From assembly GCA_045576175.1 (NCBI GenBank), contig JAZNFW010000066.1:1-20793 (forward strand): a stretch of 20,793 nucleotides of DNA, in the 5' to 3' direction. The first letter of the stretch is position 1, and the number at the start of each line of letters is the position of its first letter. Of this stretch, positions 6,913 through 15,080 are shown one piece after another. The notes beneath the pieces are model-generated. The model was not told the origin of the DNA. It saw only the letters and a list, made by a program, of their open reading frames with translations, and made no database searches. Position numbers and translations under genes: made by a program. The stretch is from RGIG8748 sp045576175 (GTDB lineage: Bacteria; Bacillota; Clostridia; UMGS1810).

Positions 6913-7105
6913 AAAGTAATAAGTAATAGTAAAAAGGGAAGAAGCGTGGTGCAAGCTCGCCCAAGCGAGTTTGTTTGCATAAGCAGTAAAAAGTTATTGC
7001 ATCTATTATGAATGTGAAAGCCAAAATAATTTGTTAGGTAGCACTACGGACACAGAGAGTACATCATTTGACAACAACATTCCGCTTCCCATTTTAAAAA
7101 TTACA
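6860..7105. other. Unexplained intergenic sequence after the tRNA
   Basis: No gene can be supported here. It contains AT-rich stretches of taat/agta type (6858-6935), a 9-bp hairpin (6952-6960 with 6965-6973, loop ccaa) without a U tail, and a short open frame on the plus strand from about 6983 to 7255 that has no good start and runs antisense into the VanW gene. The AT-rich part looks like a dispersed intergenic repeat, which cannot be tested from one copy. Confidence 0.4.
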
Positions 7106-7138
7106 AAACAAAACCTCGATGAATTTCATCGAGGTTTT
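7101..7138 (-). terminator. Terminator of the VanW-domain gene
   Basis: A perfect 13-bp stem (7110-7122 with 7126-7138, arms aaaacctcgatga/tcatcgaggtttt) with a 3-base loop. On the minus strand the 3' arm continues into TTTTGTTTTG. It lies 28 bases after the VanW-gene stop. The plus-strand side also has a T run, but no plus-strand gene is close enough to need it. Confidence 0.85.
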
Positions 7139-7166
7139 TATCATACTTATGCCCTTTCGGGTGCTT

Positions 7167-8915
7167 TTAAATATCTTCTATTAATACAGAGCCTTCTTCC
7201 TTTTCGGGATGAACTATCTCATCATTTATATCGCCAAGAGGCTCATCTTCGGTAACGGGAGGTGTATTCTCATTCTCTTCACTTGGCAAAATTACATCCT
7301 CAGGTAAAATCTCCTCATTTGGAATTTCGCCGTTTTCCGTGTTTTCGCCTGTAAGGTCGTCCTCTTTTTTAGTGCCCACAGCCACCTCTTTGGCTACGGG
7401 TTGATATCTGGATTTTGACTCGAATTTTCTGTCGTATTCTTTGCCGTCTTTTTTATATACTCTGTAGCTTTCGTAAACAGAACCGTTTGTACCCGGCGTG
7501 ATTACCTTTGTCTCGCCCTCGAAAAGTGTGTCGTCCTCGGTGGTAGTCTCAGAGAAGGGCACAGTGGATATATACCTTGTTACAAATTCTACGGTATAAT
7601 CCATTTCCGATGTTCCCACTATAGAAATCGTAAGAGTTGTTCCCTCAACAGTTGCCTTTACGCTTATAGGATAGGGCTTGTTGTTTTCGAACACATAGTC
7701 TATTGTACCATACGAAACAGTGGCGTCTCTTCCAAGCGGAACATAGTCAACCGGCATAGAGTGATTTACTCTTGTAACCGTCTTTAAATCCGCAAGAACA
7801 ACAGCGTTGTAGAGCGTTGAAGACACCTGACAGATACCTCCGCCTATGCCGTCAACCACCTTGGTGCCCACATACACGTGCGCAGTCTTGAAACCTGCCG
7901 CCGCAGTTCTTGGGCCTACTACATCATTGTAGGAAAATCTCTGGCCCGGATTTACAACATATCCGTTTATTTTGGATGCCGCAAGAGCTATGTTGGCACA
8001 TCTTCCTGCAGAGCTTCCTGCAAACGATGTGGTGTACTTTGCCATTATTTTATTTACATACTTATCCTCAAGATAGCTTGCTGTTATTTCGGGATAAGTT
8101 ATTTTGGCAGGGATTTCATAAGGCTCCTTTGAGTTAGCATTTTCCATAAATATTTTTCTTGCCTCAGACTCATCTATCTCTACACCTATAACCTCAGACT
8201 CAATGTTGTGAGTGCCATCCACTACAGAATAAACTGCATCCTTTGCCTCTTTTACATACTGCTTTTTAAATTCGTCAAAGGTAAGATTATCGGGAGTATA
8301 TTCGGTAAGATAAAGTTTGATGGTATGGTCTGCCTTAAAGTCGGAAAGCTCTTTTTCTATAGAGAGTGAAGCCTTTTTTGTATCTACCACAATACCTGTG
8401 ATAGCATTTGTGATTATGAGCTTATCCTCACCTATTTCCACAAGCATAGGCGATGGGTCTACTATGGCATCGCCTAAGTTTTCGCTTGCTGTGAGTATGA
8501 GCTTATCGGTATCGTAGCTAAGGCTCATATATATAGGATAGCCCTTATTCTTTGCTTTTTTTATGTCCTCATTGTTTTTCTTTTTGTCTTTTCCTCTGCC
8601 TATGGCATACGCATTTTCGACAGTTTTCTCTACATCTGCCTTAAGCGATATTTGTGATGCAGGAAGATTGAATTTTGTTCCCTCGCATTCAAAGTCAAGC
8701 ACCATATCAGAAGAAAAGGCAGCATGACCTTCAAGTGCGGTCTTTGCCTGAGAAACGGTCATACCTCCAAGCTCTATGCCCGACACGCTCACGCCCTCGG
8801 CAATAACATCTGCCCTGCCGCCTATAACGCCAAAGCCCAAAAGGCAAGCAAACACAACTATAACAGCAAGTATAGCTATAAGCACATACCTTGCCTTTAC
8901 AAAAAAAGCTTTCAT
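7167..8915 (-). CDS. Membrane-anchored VanW/G5-domain cell-wall protein
   Basis: The 582-residue protein has a basic start and one N-terminal membrane segment (about residues 10-30), so the bulk is outside the cell. Residues 42-60 (VSVSGIELGGMTVSQAKTAL) begin a putative peptidoglycan-binding (YoaR-like) domain. The VanW domain spans about 325-435, with FSYNDVVGPRTAAAGF, GIGGGICQVSSTLYNAV and NHSMPVDYVPLGRDATV. A G5-like domain (about 445-515) follows, then an acidic Pro/Glu-rich tail with no sortase motif. ATG 8915 is chosen for the AAGGAAGG site 8 bases upstream and because the membrane anchor starts there; an in-frame TTG/ATG extension to 8990 lacks a site. Proteins of this layout are common in Clostridia; their biochemical role is unsettled, and the presence of VanW does not mean vancomycin resistance. 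I could not define a promoter. Confidence 0.93.
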   Translation of the reverse strand: MKAFFVKARYVLIAILAVIVVFACLLGFGVIGGRADVIAEGVSVSGIELGGMTVSQAKTALEGHAAFSSDMVLDFECEGTKFNLPASQISLKADVEKTVENAYAIGRGKDKKKNNEDIKKAKNKGYPIYMSLSYDTDKLILTASENLGDAIVDPSPMLVEIGEDKLIITNAITGIVVDTKKASLSIEKELSDFKADHTIKLYLTEYTPDNLTFDEFKKQYVKEAKDAVYSVVDGTHNIESEVIGVEIDESEARKIFMENANSKEPYEIPAKITYPEITASYLEDKYVNKIMAKYTTSFAGSSAGRCANIALAASKINGYVVNPGQRFSYNDVVGPRTAAAGFKTAHVYVGTKVVDGIGGGICQVSSTLYNAVVLADLKTVTRVNHSMPVDYVPLGRDATVSYGTIDYVFENNKPYPISVKATVEGTTLTISIVGTSEMDYTVEFVTRYISTVPFSETTTEDDTLFEGETKVITPGTNGSVYESYRVYKKDGKEYDRKFESKSRYQPVAKEVAVGTKKEDDLTGENTENGEIPNEEILPEDVILPSEENENTPPVTEDEPLGDINDEIVHPEKEEGSVLIEDI

Positions 8916-9007
8916 CAACAATACCTTCCTTAAACGAGTTTCTAACCCAGTATGCCTTAAATTTACATTTATCTTATATATAATACTCAAACACAGCTTA
9001 TCCTAGT

Positions 9008-9056
9008 CGCCAAAAATGAAAATATTTGGCGGACTCAAAATTTTAAGTCCGCCAAA
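9008..9056 (-). terminator. Terminator of the pyruvate:ferredoxin oxidoreductase gene
   Basis: An 11-bp stem (9025-9035 with 9046-9056, arms tttggcggact/agtccgccaaa) with a 10-base loop, followed on the minus strand by AATATTTTCATTTTT. It lies 11 bases after the stop codon. The tttggcg arm can also pair with cgccaaa at 9008-9014, so two mutually exclusive hairpins are possible. Confidence 0.75.
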
Positions 9057-9067
9057 GTTTATTACAA

Positions 9068-12000
9068 TCAATCGTTGTAAGCTTTTGCCATTCTCTTGTA
9101 GGTTTCGTATCTCTCTAAGAGATCCTTTTCTGCCTTGGCAAAAATCTCTCCTGCTATATCCGGATATGCCTTCTGGAGCATGAGGTAACGGTTTTCTCCC
9201 ATAAGGAAGTCTGTAACCTTGCCTGTGGGCTCCTTGGAATCGAGCTGGAAGGGGTTCTTGCCTTCTTCAGCCAATGTGGGGTCATATCTCCAGAGATGCC
9301 AGTAGCCTGTATCTACAGCCTTCTTCTCTTCGGCAATAGAGTTTGCCATATTGCCCTTTGCCTTGATACCGTGGTTGATACAAGGAGCATAAGCAATAAT
9401 GAGTGAAGGACCATTGTAAGCTTCTGCCTCTCTTATAGCCTTGAGTGCCTGTGCGGGGTTAGCACCAAGAGCAATCTGAGCTACATATACATAGCCGTAG
9501 GTGGTGCCTATCATACCAAGGTCTTTCTTCTTAACCTTCTTACCGGAAGCTGCAAACTTAGCAACAGCACCTGTAGGTGTAGCCTTGGAGGACTGACCGC
9601 CTGTGTTGGAATAAACCTCGGTATCTACAACAAAGATGTTGATATCTTCGCCCGAAGCTATTACATGGTCAAGACCGCCGTAACCGATATCGTATGCCCA
9701 GCCGTCTCCACCGAATACCCACTGAGATCTCTTAACAAGGAAGTCTACTCTGTCTGCAATTTCCTTGATAGCGGGGTTTGTCATATCTTCTGCACCGATG
9801 AGTGCTTCGATATCTTTAGCTGCTGCCTTGGAAGCTGCAGCATCGTCCATGCCTGCAATCCAAGCCTTGAAAGCTTGTGCAAGTTCAGGCTTAACAGCAT
9901 CCATTACGCTTTCCATTCTCATTTTGAGAGTGTTTCTGATCTTCTGGTTAGCCTTAACCATACCAAGACCAAATTCCGCGTTGTCTTCGAAGAGGGAGTT
10001 AGCCCAAGCGGGACCCTTGCCCTCTGCATTCTTTGTATAAGGCATAGAAGGTGCAGATCCGCCCCAGATGGAAGTACATCCGGTAGCATTTGCAACCATC
10101 ATTCTGTCGCCAAAGAGCTGAGTGATAAGCTTGATATAAGGTGTTTCACCGCAGCCTGCACAAGCGCCGGAGAACTCGAGCATAGGCTGAGCAAACTGAG
10201 AATTCTTAATGTTCTTTGCTATGTCGATTTCGTCCTGCTTGGAGGGAACTGTCATAGCATAATCCCAGTTGGGAACCTGATCGTACTGGCTGTCGATGGG
10301 GTTCATTTCAAGTGCATCCTTAGGACAAACCTGAGCACAAACACCGCAACCAAGACAGTCAAGTGTGGAAACCTGAATGCGATACTCTTTGCCTTCGAAG
10401 CCTGTAGCCTTGAGTGTATTAAATGCTTCGGGCTTATTAGCTGCTTCTTCTTCTGTTAAGAGAACAGGTCTTATAGCTGCGTGAGGACAAACGAGTGAAC
10501 ACTGGTTACACTGAATACACTTGTCGCTAATCCATGTGGGAACATCTACCGCAACGCCTCTCTTCTCATAAGCGGAGGTACCTGTTTCAAATGTACCGTC
10601 TTCTATTCCGAGGAATGTGCTTACGGGGAGCTTGTTACCTCTCTGTGCGTTTACGGGGTCTACGATATTCTTTATGAATGCAGGTCTTGAAGTGTCATCT
10701 GCAGCTTCATCCTTTGCATCCTTCCAGGAGGAGGGAACTTCTATCTTCTTAAGAGCTTCAATAGCGCCATCAACTGCTGCGCAGTTCATATTAACTATTT
10801 CGTCACCCTTCTTACCGTAGGTCTTCTTTATAGCAGCCTTTATAAGAGTTACAGCTTCTTCAAAGTCTATAACCTTAGCAAGCTTAAAGAAAGCACTCTG
10901 TGTTACCATGTTTATTCTGTTGGGTCCAAGACCCACCTTAACGGCAACATCTACAGCGTTTATTGTGTAGAACTCGATTTCGTTTTCTGCAAGGTATCTC
11001 TTAACGGATGCAGGGAGCTTTTCTTCGAGCTCTTCGGGAGTCCATACACAGTTAAGAAGGAATGTTCCGCCCTTCTTTAAGCCTTCGAGAATATCATACT
11101 GATTAAGGTATGCAGGCTTGTGACATGCAATATAGTCTGCTTCATCGAGAAGATAAGTAGACTTAATGGGCTTCTTACCAAATCTTAAGTGAGACATGGT
11201 AACACCGCCGGACTTCTTGGAGTCGTAATCAAAGTATGCCTGTGCATAAAGATCGGTGTTATCGCCTATAATCTTTATAGCGTCCTTGTTGGCACCAACT
11301 GTACCGTCGGAACCGAATCCCCAGAACTTACATCTGGTTGTACCCTCGGGAGCTGCATTAACCTTTGCAGGAAGCTCAAGGGAGAGATTTGTAACGTCAT
11401 CCACGATACCGATTGTAAAGCCGTTCTTGGGCTCTTTTGCATCAAGATTATTGAATACTGCAACAATCTGAGTAGGTGTGGTATCCTTGGAACCAAGACC
11501 GTAACGACCGCCCACGATAACGGGAGCTTTCTTGTGGCCATAGAAGAGGTTGCAAACATCAAGATAGAGAGGCTCGCCGAGTGAACCGGGTTCCTTTGTT
11601 CTGTCGAGAACTGCAATCTTCTTAACTGTCTTAGGAAGAACATCAAAGAAATATTTTGCAGAGAAAGGTCTGTAGAGGTGTACCTTAACAACACCAACCT
11701 TTTCGCCTGCAGCATTTAAATAATCGATTGTCTCTTCGATTGTTTCGCATACAGAGCCCATAGCTACGATAACCTTTGTAGCATTGGGAGCACCATAGTA
11801 GGTAAAGGGTGCATAGTCTCTGCCTGTAATCTTGGAGATTTCCTTCATGTAGTCTGCTACTACATCGGGCACTTCGTTGTAGAACTTGTTGGATGCTTCT
11901 CTGCCCTGGAAATATATATCGGAGTTCTGAGCTGTACCACGGAGTACGGGATGCTCGGGATTTAATGCATTGTCCTTGAACGCCTTTAATGCGTCATAGT

Positions 12001-12586
12001 CTATAAGACCCTTTAAGTCTTCGTAGTCCATAAGTTCAATCTTCTGGATTTCGTGAGATGTTCTGAAACCATCGAAGAAGTGAAGGAAGGGAACTCTGCT
12101 CTTAATAGAAGCTAAGTGAGCTACACCGCCGAGGTCCATAACTTCCTGTACGGAGCCTGATGCGAGAAGCGCAAAGCCTGTCTGACGGCAAGCCATAACA
12201 TCCTGATGGTCGCCGAATATGTTAAGAGCGTGAGCTGCAAGAGCTCTTGCACTAACGTGGAAAACTGTAGGAAGAAGCTCACCTGCAATTTTGTACATGT
12301 TGGGTATCATAAGAAGAAGACCCTGAGAAGCTGTGAAGGTTGTTGTAAGAGCACCAGCCTGAAGTGAACCGTGAACTGCACCTGCGGCACCTGCCTCAGA
12401 CTGCATTTCCACAACGTCAACTGTCTGACCAAAGATGTTCTTTTCGCCTCTTGCACTCATTTCGTCTACAACTTCTGCCATTGTAGATGACGGAGTGATT
12501 GGGTAGATAGCAGCAACTTCTGTAAACGCATATGATACATATGCGGCAGCGTTGTTACCATCCATGGTTTTGAATTTCTTTGCCAT
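9068..12586 (-). CDS. nifJ: Pyruvate:ferredoxin (flavodoxin) oxidoreductase
   Basis: The 1172-residue single-chain enzyme oxidises pyruvate with CoA to acetyl-CoA and CO2 and reduces ferredoxin, the central step of anaerobic fermentation. All domains appear in order: N-terminal pyruvate-binding domain (AIYPITPSSTMAE, about 27-39), the middle transketolase-like and CoA domains (GRYGLGSKDTTP, about 360-371), a 2[4Fe-4S] domain with Cys690/693/696/700 and Cys744/747/750/754, further cluster ligands Cys809/812 and Cys837, and the TPP site GGDGWAYDIG (959-968) with VYSNTGGQ (991-998). Length fits the family (about 1170-1200). ATG 12586 follows AGGAGG. It is monocistronic, with its own promoter (12639-12667) and terminator. 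Nothing is truncated. Confidence 0.98.
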   Translation of the reverse strand: MAKKFKTMDGNNAAAYVSYAFTEVAAIYPITPSSTMAEVVDEMSARGEKNIFGQTVDVVEMQSEAGAAGAVHGSLQAGALTTTFTASQGLLLMIPNMYKIAGELLPTVFHVSARALAAHALNIFGDHQDVMACRQTGFALLASGSVQEVMDLGGVAHLASIKSRVPFLHFFDGFRTSHEIQKIELMDYEDLKGLIDYDALKAFKDNALNPEHPVLRGTAQNSDIYFQGREASNKFYNEVPDVVADYMKEISKITGRDYAPFTYYGAPNATKVIVAMGSVCETIEETIDYLNAAGEKVGVVKVHLYRPFSAKYFFDVLPKTVKKIAVLDRTKEPGSLGEPLYLDVCNLFYGHKKAPVIVGGRYGLGSKDTTPTQIVAVFNNLDAKEPKNGFTIGIVDDVTNLSLELPAKVNAAPEGTTRCKFWGFGSDGTVGANKDAIKIIGDNTDLYAQAYFDYDSKKSGGVTMSHLRFGKKPIKSTYLLDEADYIACHKPAYLNQYDILEGLKKGGTFLLNCVWTPEELEEKLPASVKRYLAENEIEFYTINAVDVAVKVGLGPNRINMVTQSAFFKLAKVIDFEEAVTLIKAAIKKTYGKKGDEIVNMNCAAVDGAIEALKKIEVPSSWKDAKDEAADDTSRPAFIKNIVDPVNAQRGNKLPVSTFLGIEDGTFETGTSAYEKRGVAVDVPTWISDKCIQCNQCSLVCPHAAIRPVLLTEEEAANKPEAFNTLKATGFEGKEYRIQVSTLDCLGCGVCAQVCPKDALEMNPIDSQYDQVPNWDYAMTVPSKQDEIDIAKNIKNSQFAQPMLEFSGACAGCGETPYIKLITQLFGDRMMVANATGCTSIWGGSAPSMPYTKNAEGKGPAWANSLFEDNAEFGLGMVKANQKIRNTLKMRMESVMDAVKPELAQAFKAWIAGMDDAAASKAAAKDIEALIGAEDMTNPAIKEIADRVDFLVKRSQWVFGGDGWAYDIGYGGLDHVIASGEDINIFVVDTEVYSNTGGQSSKATPTGAVAKFAASGKKVKKKDLGMIGTTYGYVYVAQIALGANPAQALKAIREAEAYNGPSLIIAYAPCINHGIKAKGNMANSIAEEKKAVDTGYWHLWRYDPTLAEEGKNPFQLDSKEPTGKVTDFLMGENRYLMLQKAYPDIAGEIFAKAEKDLLERYETYKRMAKAYND

Positions 12587-12638
12587 GTGTAATGACCTCC
12601 TAATTGTATTTTAATGTGAAACATAATTAACCTTACTA

Positions 12639-12667
12639 ATTATAGCACAACTTTAGCGGGATTTCAA
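12639..12667 (-). promoter_or_regulatory. Promoter of the pyruvate:ferredoxin oxidoreductase gene
   Basis: Minus strand TTGAAA (12662-12667), a 17-base spacer and TATAAT (12639-12644), with TGC directly before the -10 box. The leader is about 45 bases. The rest of the 259-base divergent gap to rqcH is T-rich and shows no other clear signal. Confidence 0.85.
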
Positions 12668-12801
12668 ACTATTTTTTTAACCAAAGCGCATATTTTAGGG
12701 CTTTTTTTGTAATTTTGTTGAATTTTTATAATTTTGCACAGTTCATATATGCAATTTTATCCTTTTTTTGGGTTTTTTGTGTAGCCATTTTTTTATTTTT
12801 G

Positions 12802-12810
12802 TGTTATTAT
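12802..12810 (+). promoter_or_regulatory. Probable extended -10 promoter of rqcH
   Basis: TGTTATTAT (12802-12810) is an extended -10 element, 35 bases before the rqcH ATG. The hexamer 17 bases upstream (TAGCCA, 12782-12787) is a poor -35 match, so recognition would rest mainly on the extended -10. Confidence 0.5.
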
Positions 12811-12845
12811 AGTAAAAAACAAGCACTTGTTAAGGAGGTGAAGAT

Positions 12846-14612
12846 ATGGCTTTTGACGGAATTGTGGTTCACACCATAGCAAATGAGCTGGATTCTCTTT
12901 TGTCGGGCGGAAGAATAGACAAAATACATCAGCCCGAAAAAGACACAATAACCCTAGCCATCCGCACACGAAACGGTGCATACAAACTGCTCCTTTGTGC
13001 AAATGCATCTTATCCCAGAGTGCATCTTATGTCGGGGAGTATGGAAAACCCCAAAAAAGCACCTATGCTCTGTATGCTTATGCGAAAGCACATAGGAAGC
13101 GGCAAGATACTTAAGATTGAGCAGGTAGATTTTGAAAGAATTATAAAAATTCATATAGAAAGCCACGATGAAATGGGATACCTTGTCCACAAGGTACTAA
13201 TATGCGAAATAATGGGCAAACATTCCAACATCATACTCACAAATGAAGATGGGAAAATAATAGACTCGGTGTACCATGTGGATCTTAGTGTAAGCAGTGT
13301 GCGTCAGATACTGCCCGGACTTATATATACTCCCCCTCCGTCGCAGGACAAACTAAATCCGCTAAAAGCAGAAAAAGAGGATATAAAATCCCACCTTACT
13401 AAAGACAGCACGCCCCTTTATAAAAAGCTTATGGATACCTACTTAGGCATAAGTCCCCTTATGGCAAGAGAGGCAGTGTTCCGTGCTACAGGCTGTACAG
13501 ACCTGTTAGGAGAAGATGCAACGAGCGAGCAAATAGACAAAACAGCTTATATATTCCATATGATGCTTCAAAATGCCTTGGAAGGAAATCTTTTGCCGCA
13601 AATAGCATCCGAAAAGGATTTGGGAAAGCTCATAGATTTCAATGCACTCGGCATAAGCCAGTACGAATCTATGGCAAACATCCTTTCGTTTGATACAGTA
13701 AACGAGGCGGCAGAGACCTTTTACCTCAAAAAATCCTCTATGCAGAGTATGAAGCAAAAAAGCTCTGACCTTATGAAGTTTGTTTCAAACAGCATCGACA
13801 GGTGCCAAAAGAAACTGCAGATTCAGGAGGAAACTTTGGAAAAGTCCAAAAATATGGACAAGTACAAAATTTCGGGAGACCTCATAACTGCCAATATATA
13901 CAGAATTAATCAAGGCGACAGAGAGCTTGTCTGCACCAACTTCTACAGTGAAGATGGTAAGGAAATTACAATAGCTCTCAAAGAGGAACTAACTCCATCA
14001 CAAAACGCCCAGCTTTACTATAAAAAATACAACAAAGAAAAAACCGCCAAGGAGCAGACTTTAAAACAGAAAGAATTAAACTTAAAGGAAATAGACTATC
14101 TTGAATCTGTAAAGGAAGCGATAGAAATTGCCGAATCTACAGACGAAATTGCCATGATTCGCGCTGAACTTACAGACGGCGGATATCTAAGGGCGAGGTC
14201 ATCCAAAAAAGATAAGAAAAAAACCTCTGTGCCCCATCCTATGCACTTTGTGTCGGATGACGGCTACGACATCTATGTAGGAAAAAACAATATCCAGAAC
14301 GACTATGTAACCTTAAAGCTGTCCCGAAGCACAGATATATGGTTCCACACAAAGAGCATCCACGGCTCGCACGCCATTGTGTGTACACCAGATGCTATGC
14401 AGGTTCCCGACAGGACATATATGCAAGCGGCATCGCTTGCGGCATACTACAGTAAGGCAAGGGCATCTAAGAGCGTGCCCGTTGATTATACTGAGGTAAA
14501 GAACGTAAAAAAACCCTCGGGTGCAAAGCCGGGTATGGTGATATATGTAAATTATAACACGATTTATGCCGACCCCGACGAAGAACTGGCAAAAAGGCTG
14601 GCCGCCAAGTGA
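12846..14612 (+). CDS. rqcH: RqcH, ribosome quality control NFACT protein
   Basis: The 588-residue protein matches the NFACT family (bacterial Rqc2/NEMF homologue, formerly annotated fibronectin-binding protein). It binds stalled 50S subunits carrying peptidyl-tRNA and directs C-terminal alanine tailing. Visible parts are the NFACT-N domain (MAFDGIVVHTIANEL, then SGGRIDKIHQP, about 1-180), a helix-hairpin-helix-like segment near GISPLMAREAVFRATG, a long charged coiled-coil middle (about 300-440) and the NFACT-R domain (SDDGYDIYVGKNNIQNDYVT, then STDIWFHTKSIHGSHAIV). Residues 97-98 are Glu-Arg; from memory the Bacillus enzyme has Asp97-Arg98 at this functional site, so this is a conservative change. 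ATG 12846 follows AAGGAGGTGAAG. It is divergent from the pyruvate:ferredoxin oxidoreductase gene, with rpsT next downstream on its own promoter. Confidence 0.96.
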   Translation: MAFDGIVVHTIANELDSLLSGGRIDKIHQPEKDTITLAIRTRNGAYKLLLCANASYPRVHLMSGSMENPKKAPMLCMLMRKHIGSGKILKIEQVDFERIIKIHIESHDEMGYLVHKVLICEIMGKHSNIILTNEDGKIIDSVYHVDLSVSSVRQILPGLIYTPPPSQDKLNPLKAEKEDIKSHLTKDSTPLYKKLMDTYLGISPLMAREAVFRATGCTDLLGEDATSEQIDKTAYIFHMMLQNALEGNLLPQIASEKDLGKLIDFNALGISQYESMANILSFDTVNEAAETFYLKKSSMQSMKQKSSDLMKFVSNSIDRCQKKLQIQEETLEKSKNMDKYKISGDLITANIYRINQGDRELVCTNFYSEDGKEITIALKEELTPSQNAQLYYKKYNKEKTAKEQTLKQKELNLKEIDYLESVKEAIEIAESTDEIAMIRAELTDGGYLRARSSKKDKKKTSVPHPMHFVSDDGYDIYVGKNNIQNDYVTLKLSRSTDIWFHTKSIHGSHAIVCTPDAMQVPDRTYMQAASLAAYYSKARASKSVPVDYTEVKNVKKPSGAKPGMVIYVNYNTIYADPDEELAKRLAAK

Positions 14613-14660
14613 TATTTTTCATTAAATATATATAAAAATCAAAAAAATCTCAAATTTTAC

Positions 14661-14689
14661 TTGATTTTTAAAAAATAGTATGGTAGAAT
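14661..14689 (+). promoter_or_regulatory. Promoter of rpsT
   Basis: TTGATT (14661-14666), a 17-base spacer and TAGAAT (14684-14689), with TGG directly before the -10 box. Start near 14696, about 33 bases before the ATG. No terminator is seen between rqcH and this site, so some read-through is possible. Confidence 0.8.
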
Positions 14690-14728
14690 ACACATTATGT
14701 TGATAAATATGTCATTGGAGGTGAAATT

Positions 14729-14995
14729 ATGCCTAATATCAAATCCGCAAAGAAGAGAGTTTCTGTTATTAAGACAAAGACCTTAAGAAATCAGATTATT
14801 AAGACTAACTTAAAAACTTGCATAAAGAAGTTCGAAGAATGTGTAGCGGGCAACGATGCACAAGGTGCAGTTGAGGCTTGCAAATTGGCATTCAAGAAGA
14901 TAGACCAGGCAGTTAGCAAGGGTATTCTTCATAAGAACACTGCATCCAGAAAGAAATCTCAGCTTTCCGCTAAGCTCAACAAGATTAGCGCATAA
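14729..14995 (+). CDS. rpsT: 30S ribosomal protein S20
   Basis: The 88-residue, highly basic helical protein begins MPNIKSAKKRV, the typical S20 start, and ends in a lysine-rich helix (HKNTASRKKSQLSAKLNK). S20 binds 16S rRNA early in 30S assembly. Length matches the family. ATG 14729 follows TTGGAGGTG by 6 bases. It is monocistronic between its own promoter and a strong terminator, convergent with dpaB. No autoregulatory structure is evident in the short leader. Confidence 0.98.
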   Translation: MPNIKSAKKRVSVIKTKTLRNQIIKTNLKTCIKKFEECVAGNDAQGAVEACKLAFKKIDQAVSKGILHKNTASRKKSQLSAKLNKISA

Positions 14996-15020
14996 GTAAG
15001 TAAATAGTTTTCAACTATGT

Positions 15021-15053
15021 AGAGAGTCGCAGACGCGACTCTCTTTTTATTTT
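15021..15053 (+). terminator. Terminator of rpsT
   Basis: A perfect 10-bp GC-rich stem (agagagtcgc 15021-15030 with gcgactctct 15035-15044), loop agac, followed by TTTTATTTT. It sits between convergent rpsT and dpaB; on the minus strand the tail is not U-rich, so it mainly serves rpsT. Confidence 0.92.
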
Positions 15054-15080
15054 CCTTACACTCGCACCCCTTCGGCCAGA

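Noticed and set aside
7031..7255. Plus-strand open frame starting TTG after the tRNA
   Set aside because: No ribosome site, runs through the VanW terminator and antisense into that gene; no recognisable protein.
7167..8915. Vancomycin resistance locus
   Set aside because: Only a VanW-domain protein is present, with no VanH/A/X or VanR/S; such VanW proteins are common envelope proteins.
9665..10459. Long plus-strand open frame of 264 codons
   Set aside because: It is antisense within the pyruvate:ferredoxin oxidoreductase gene, has no ribosome site and a low-complexity cysteine-rich translation; a shadow of the real gene.
11275..11715. 146-codon minus-strand open frame
   Set aside because: Alternative frame inside the same oxidoreductase gene, whose main frame is intact with all motifs.
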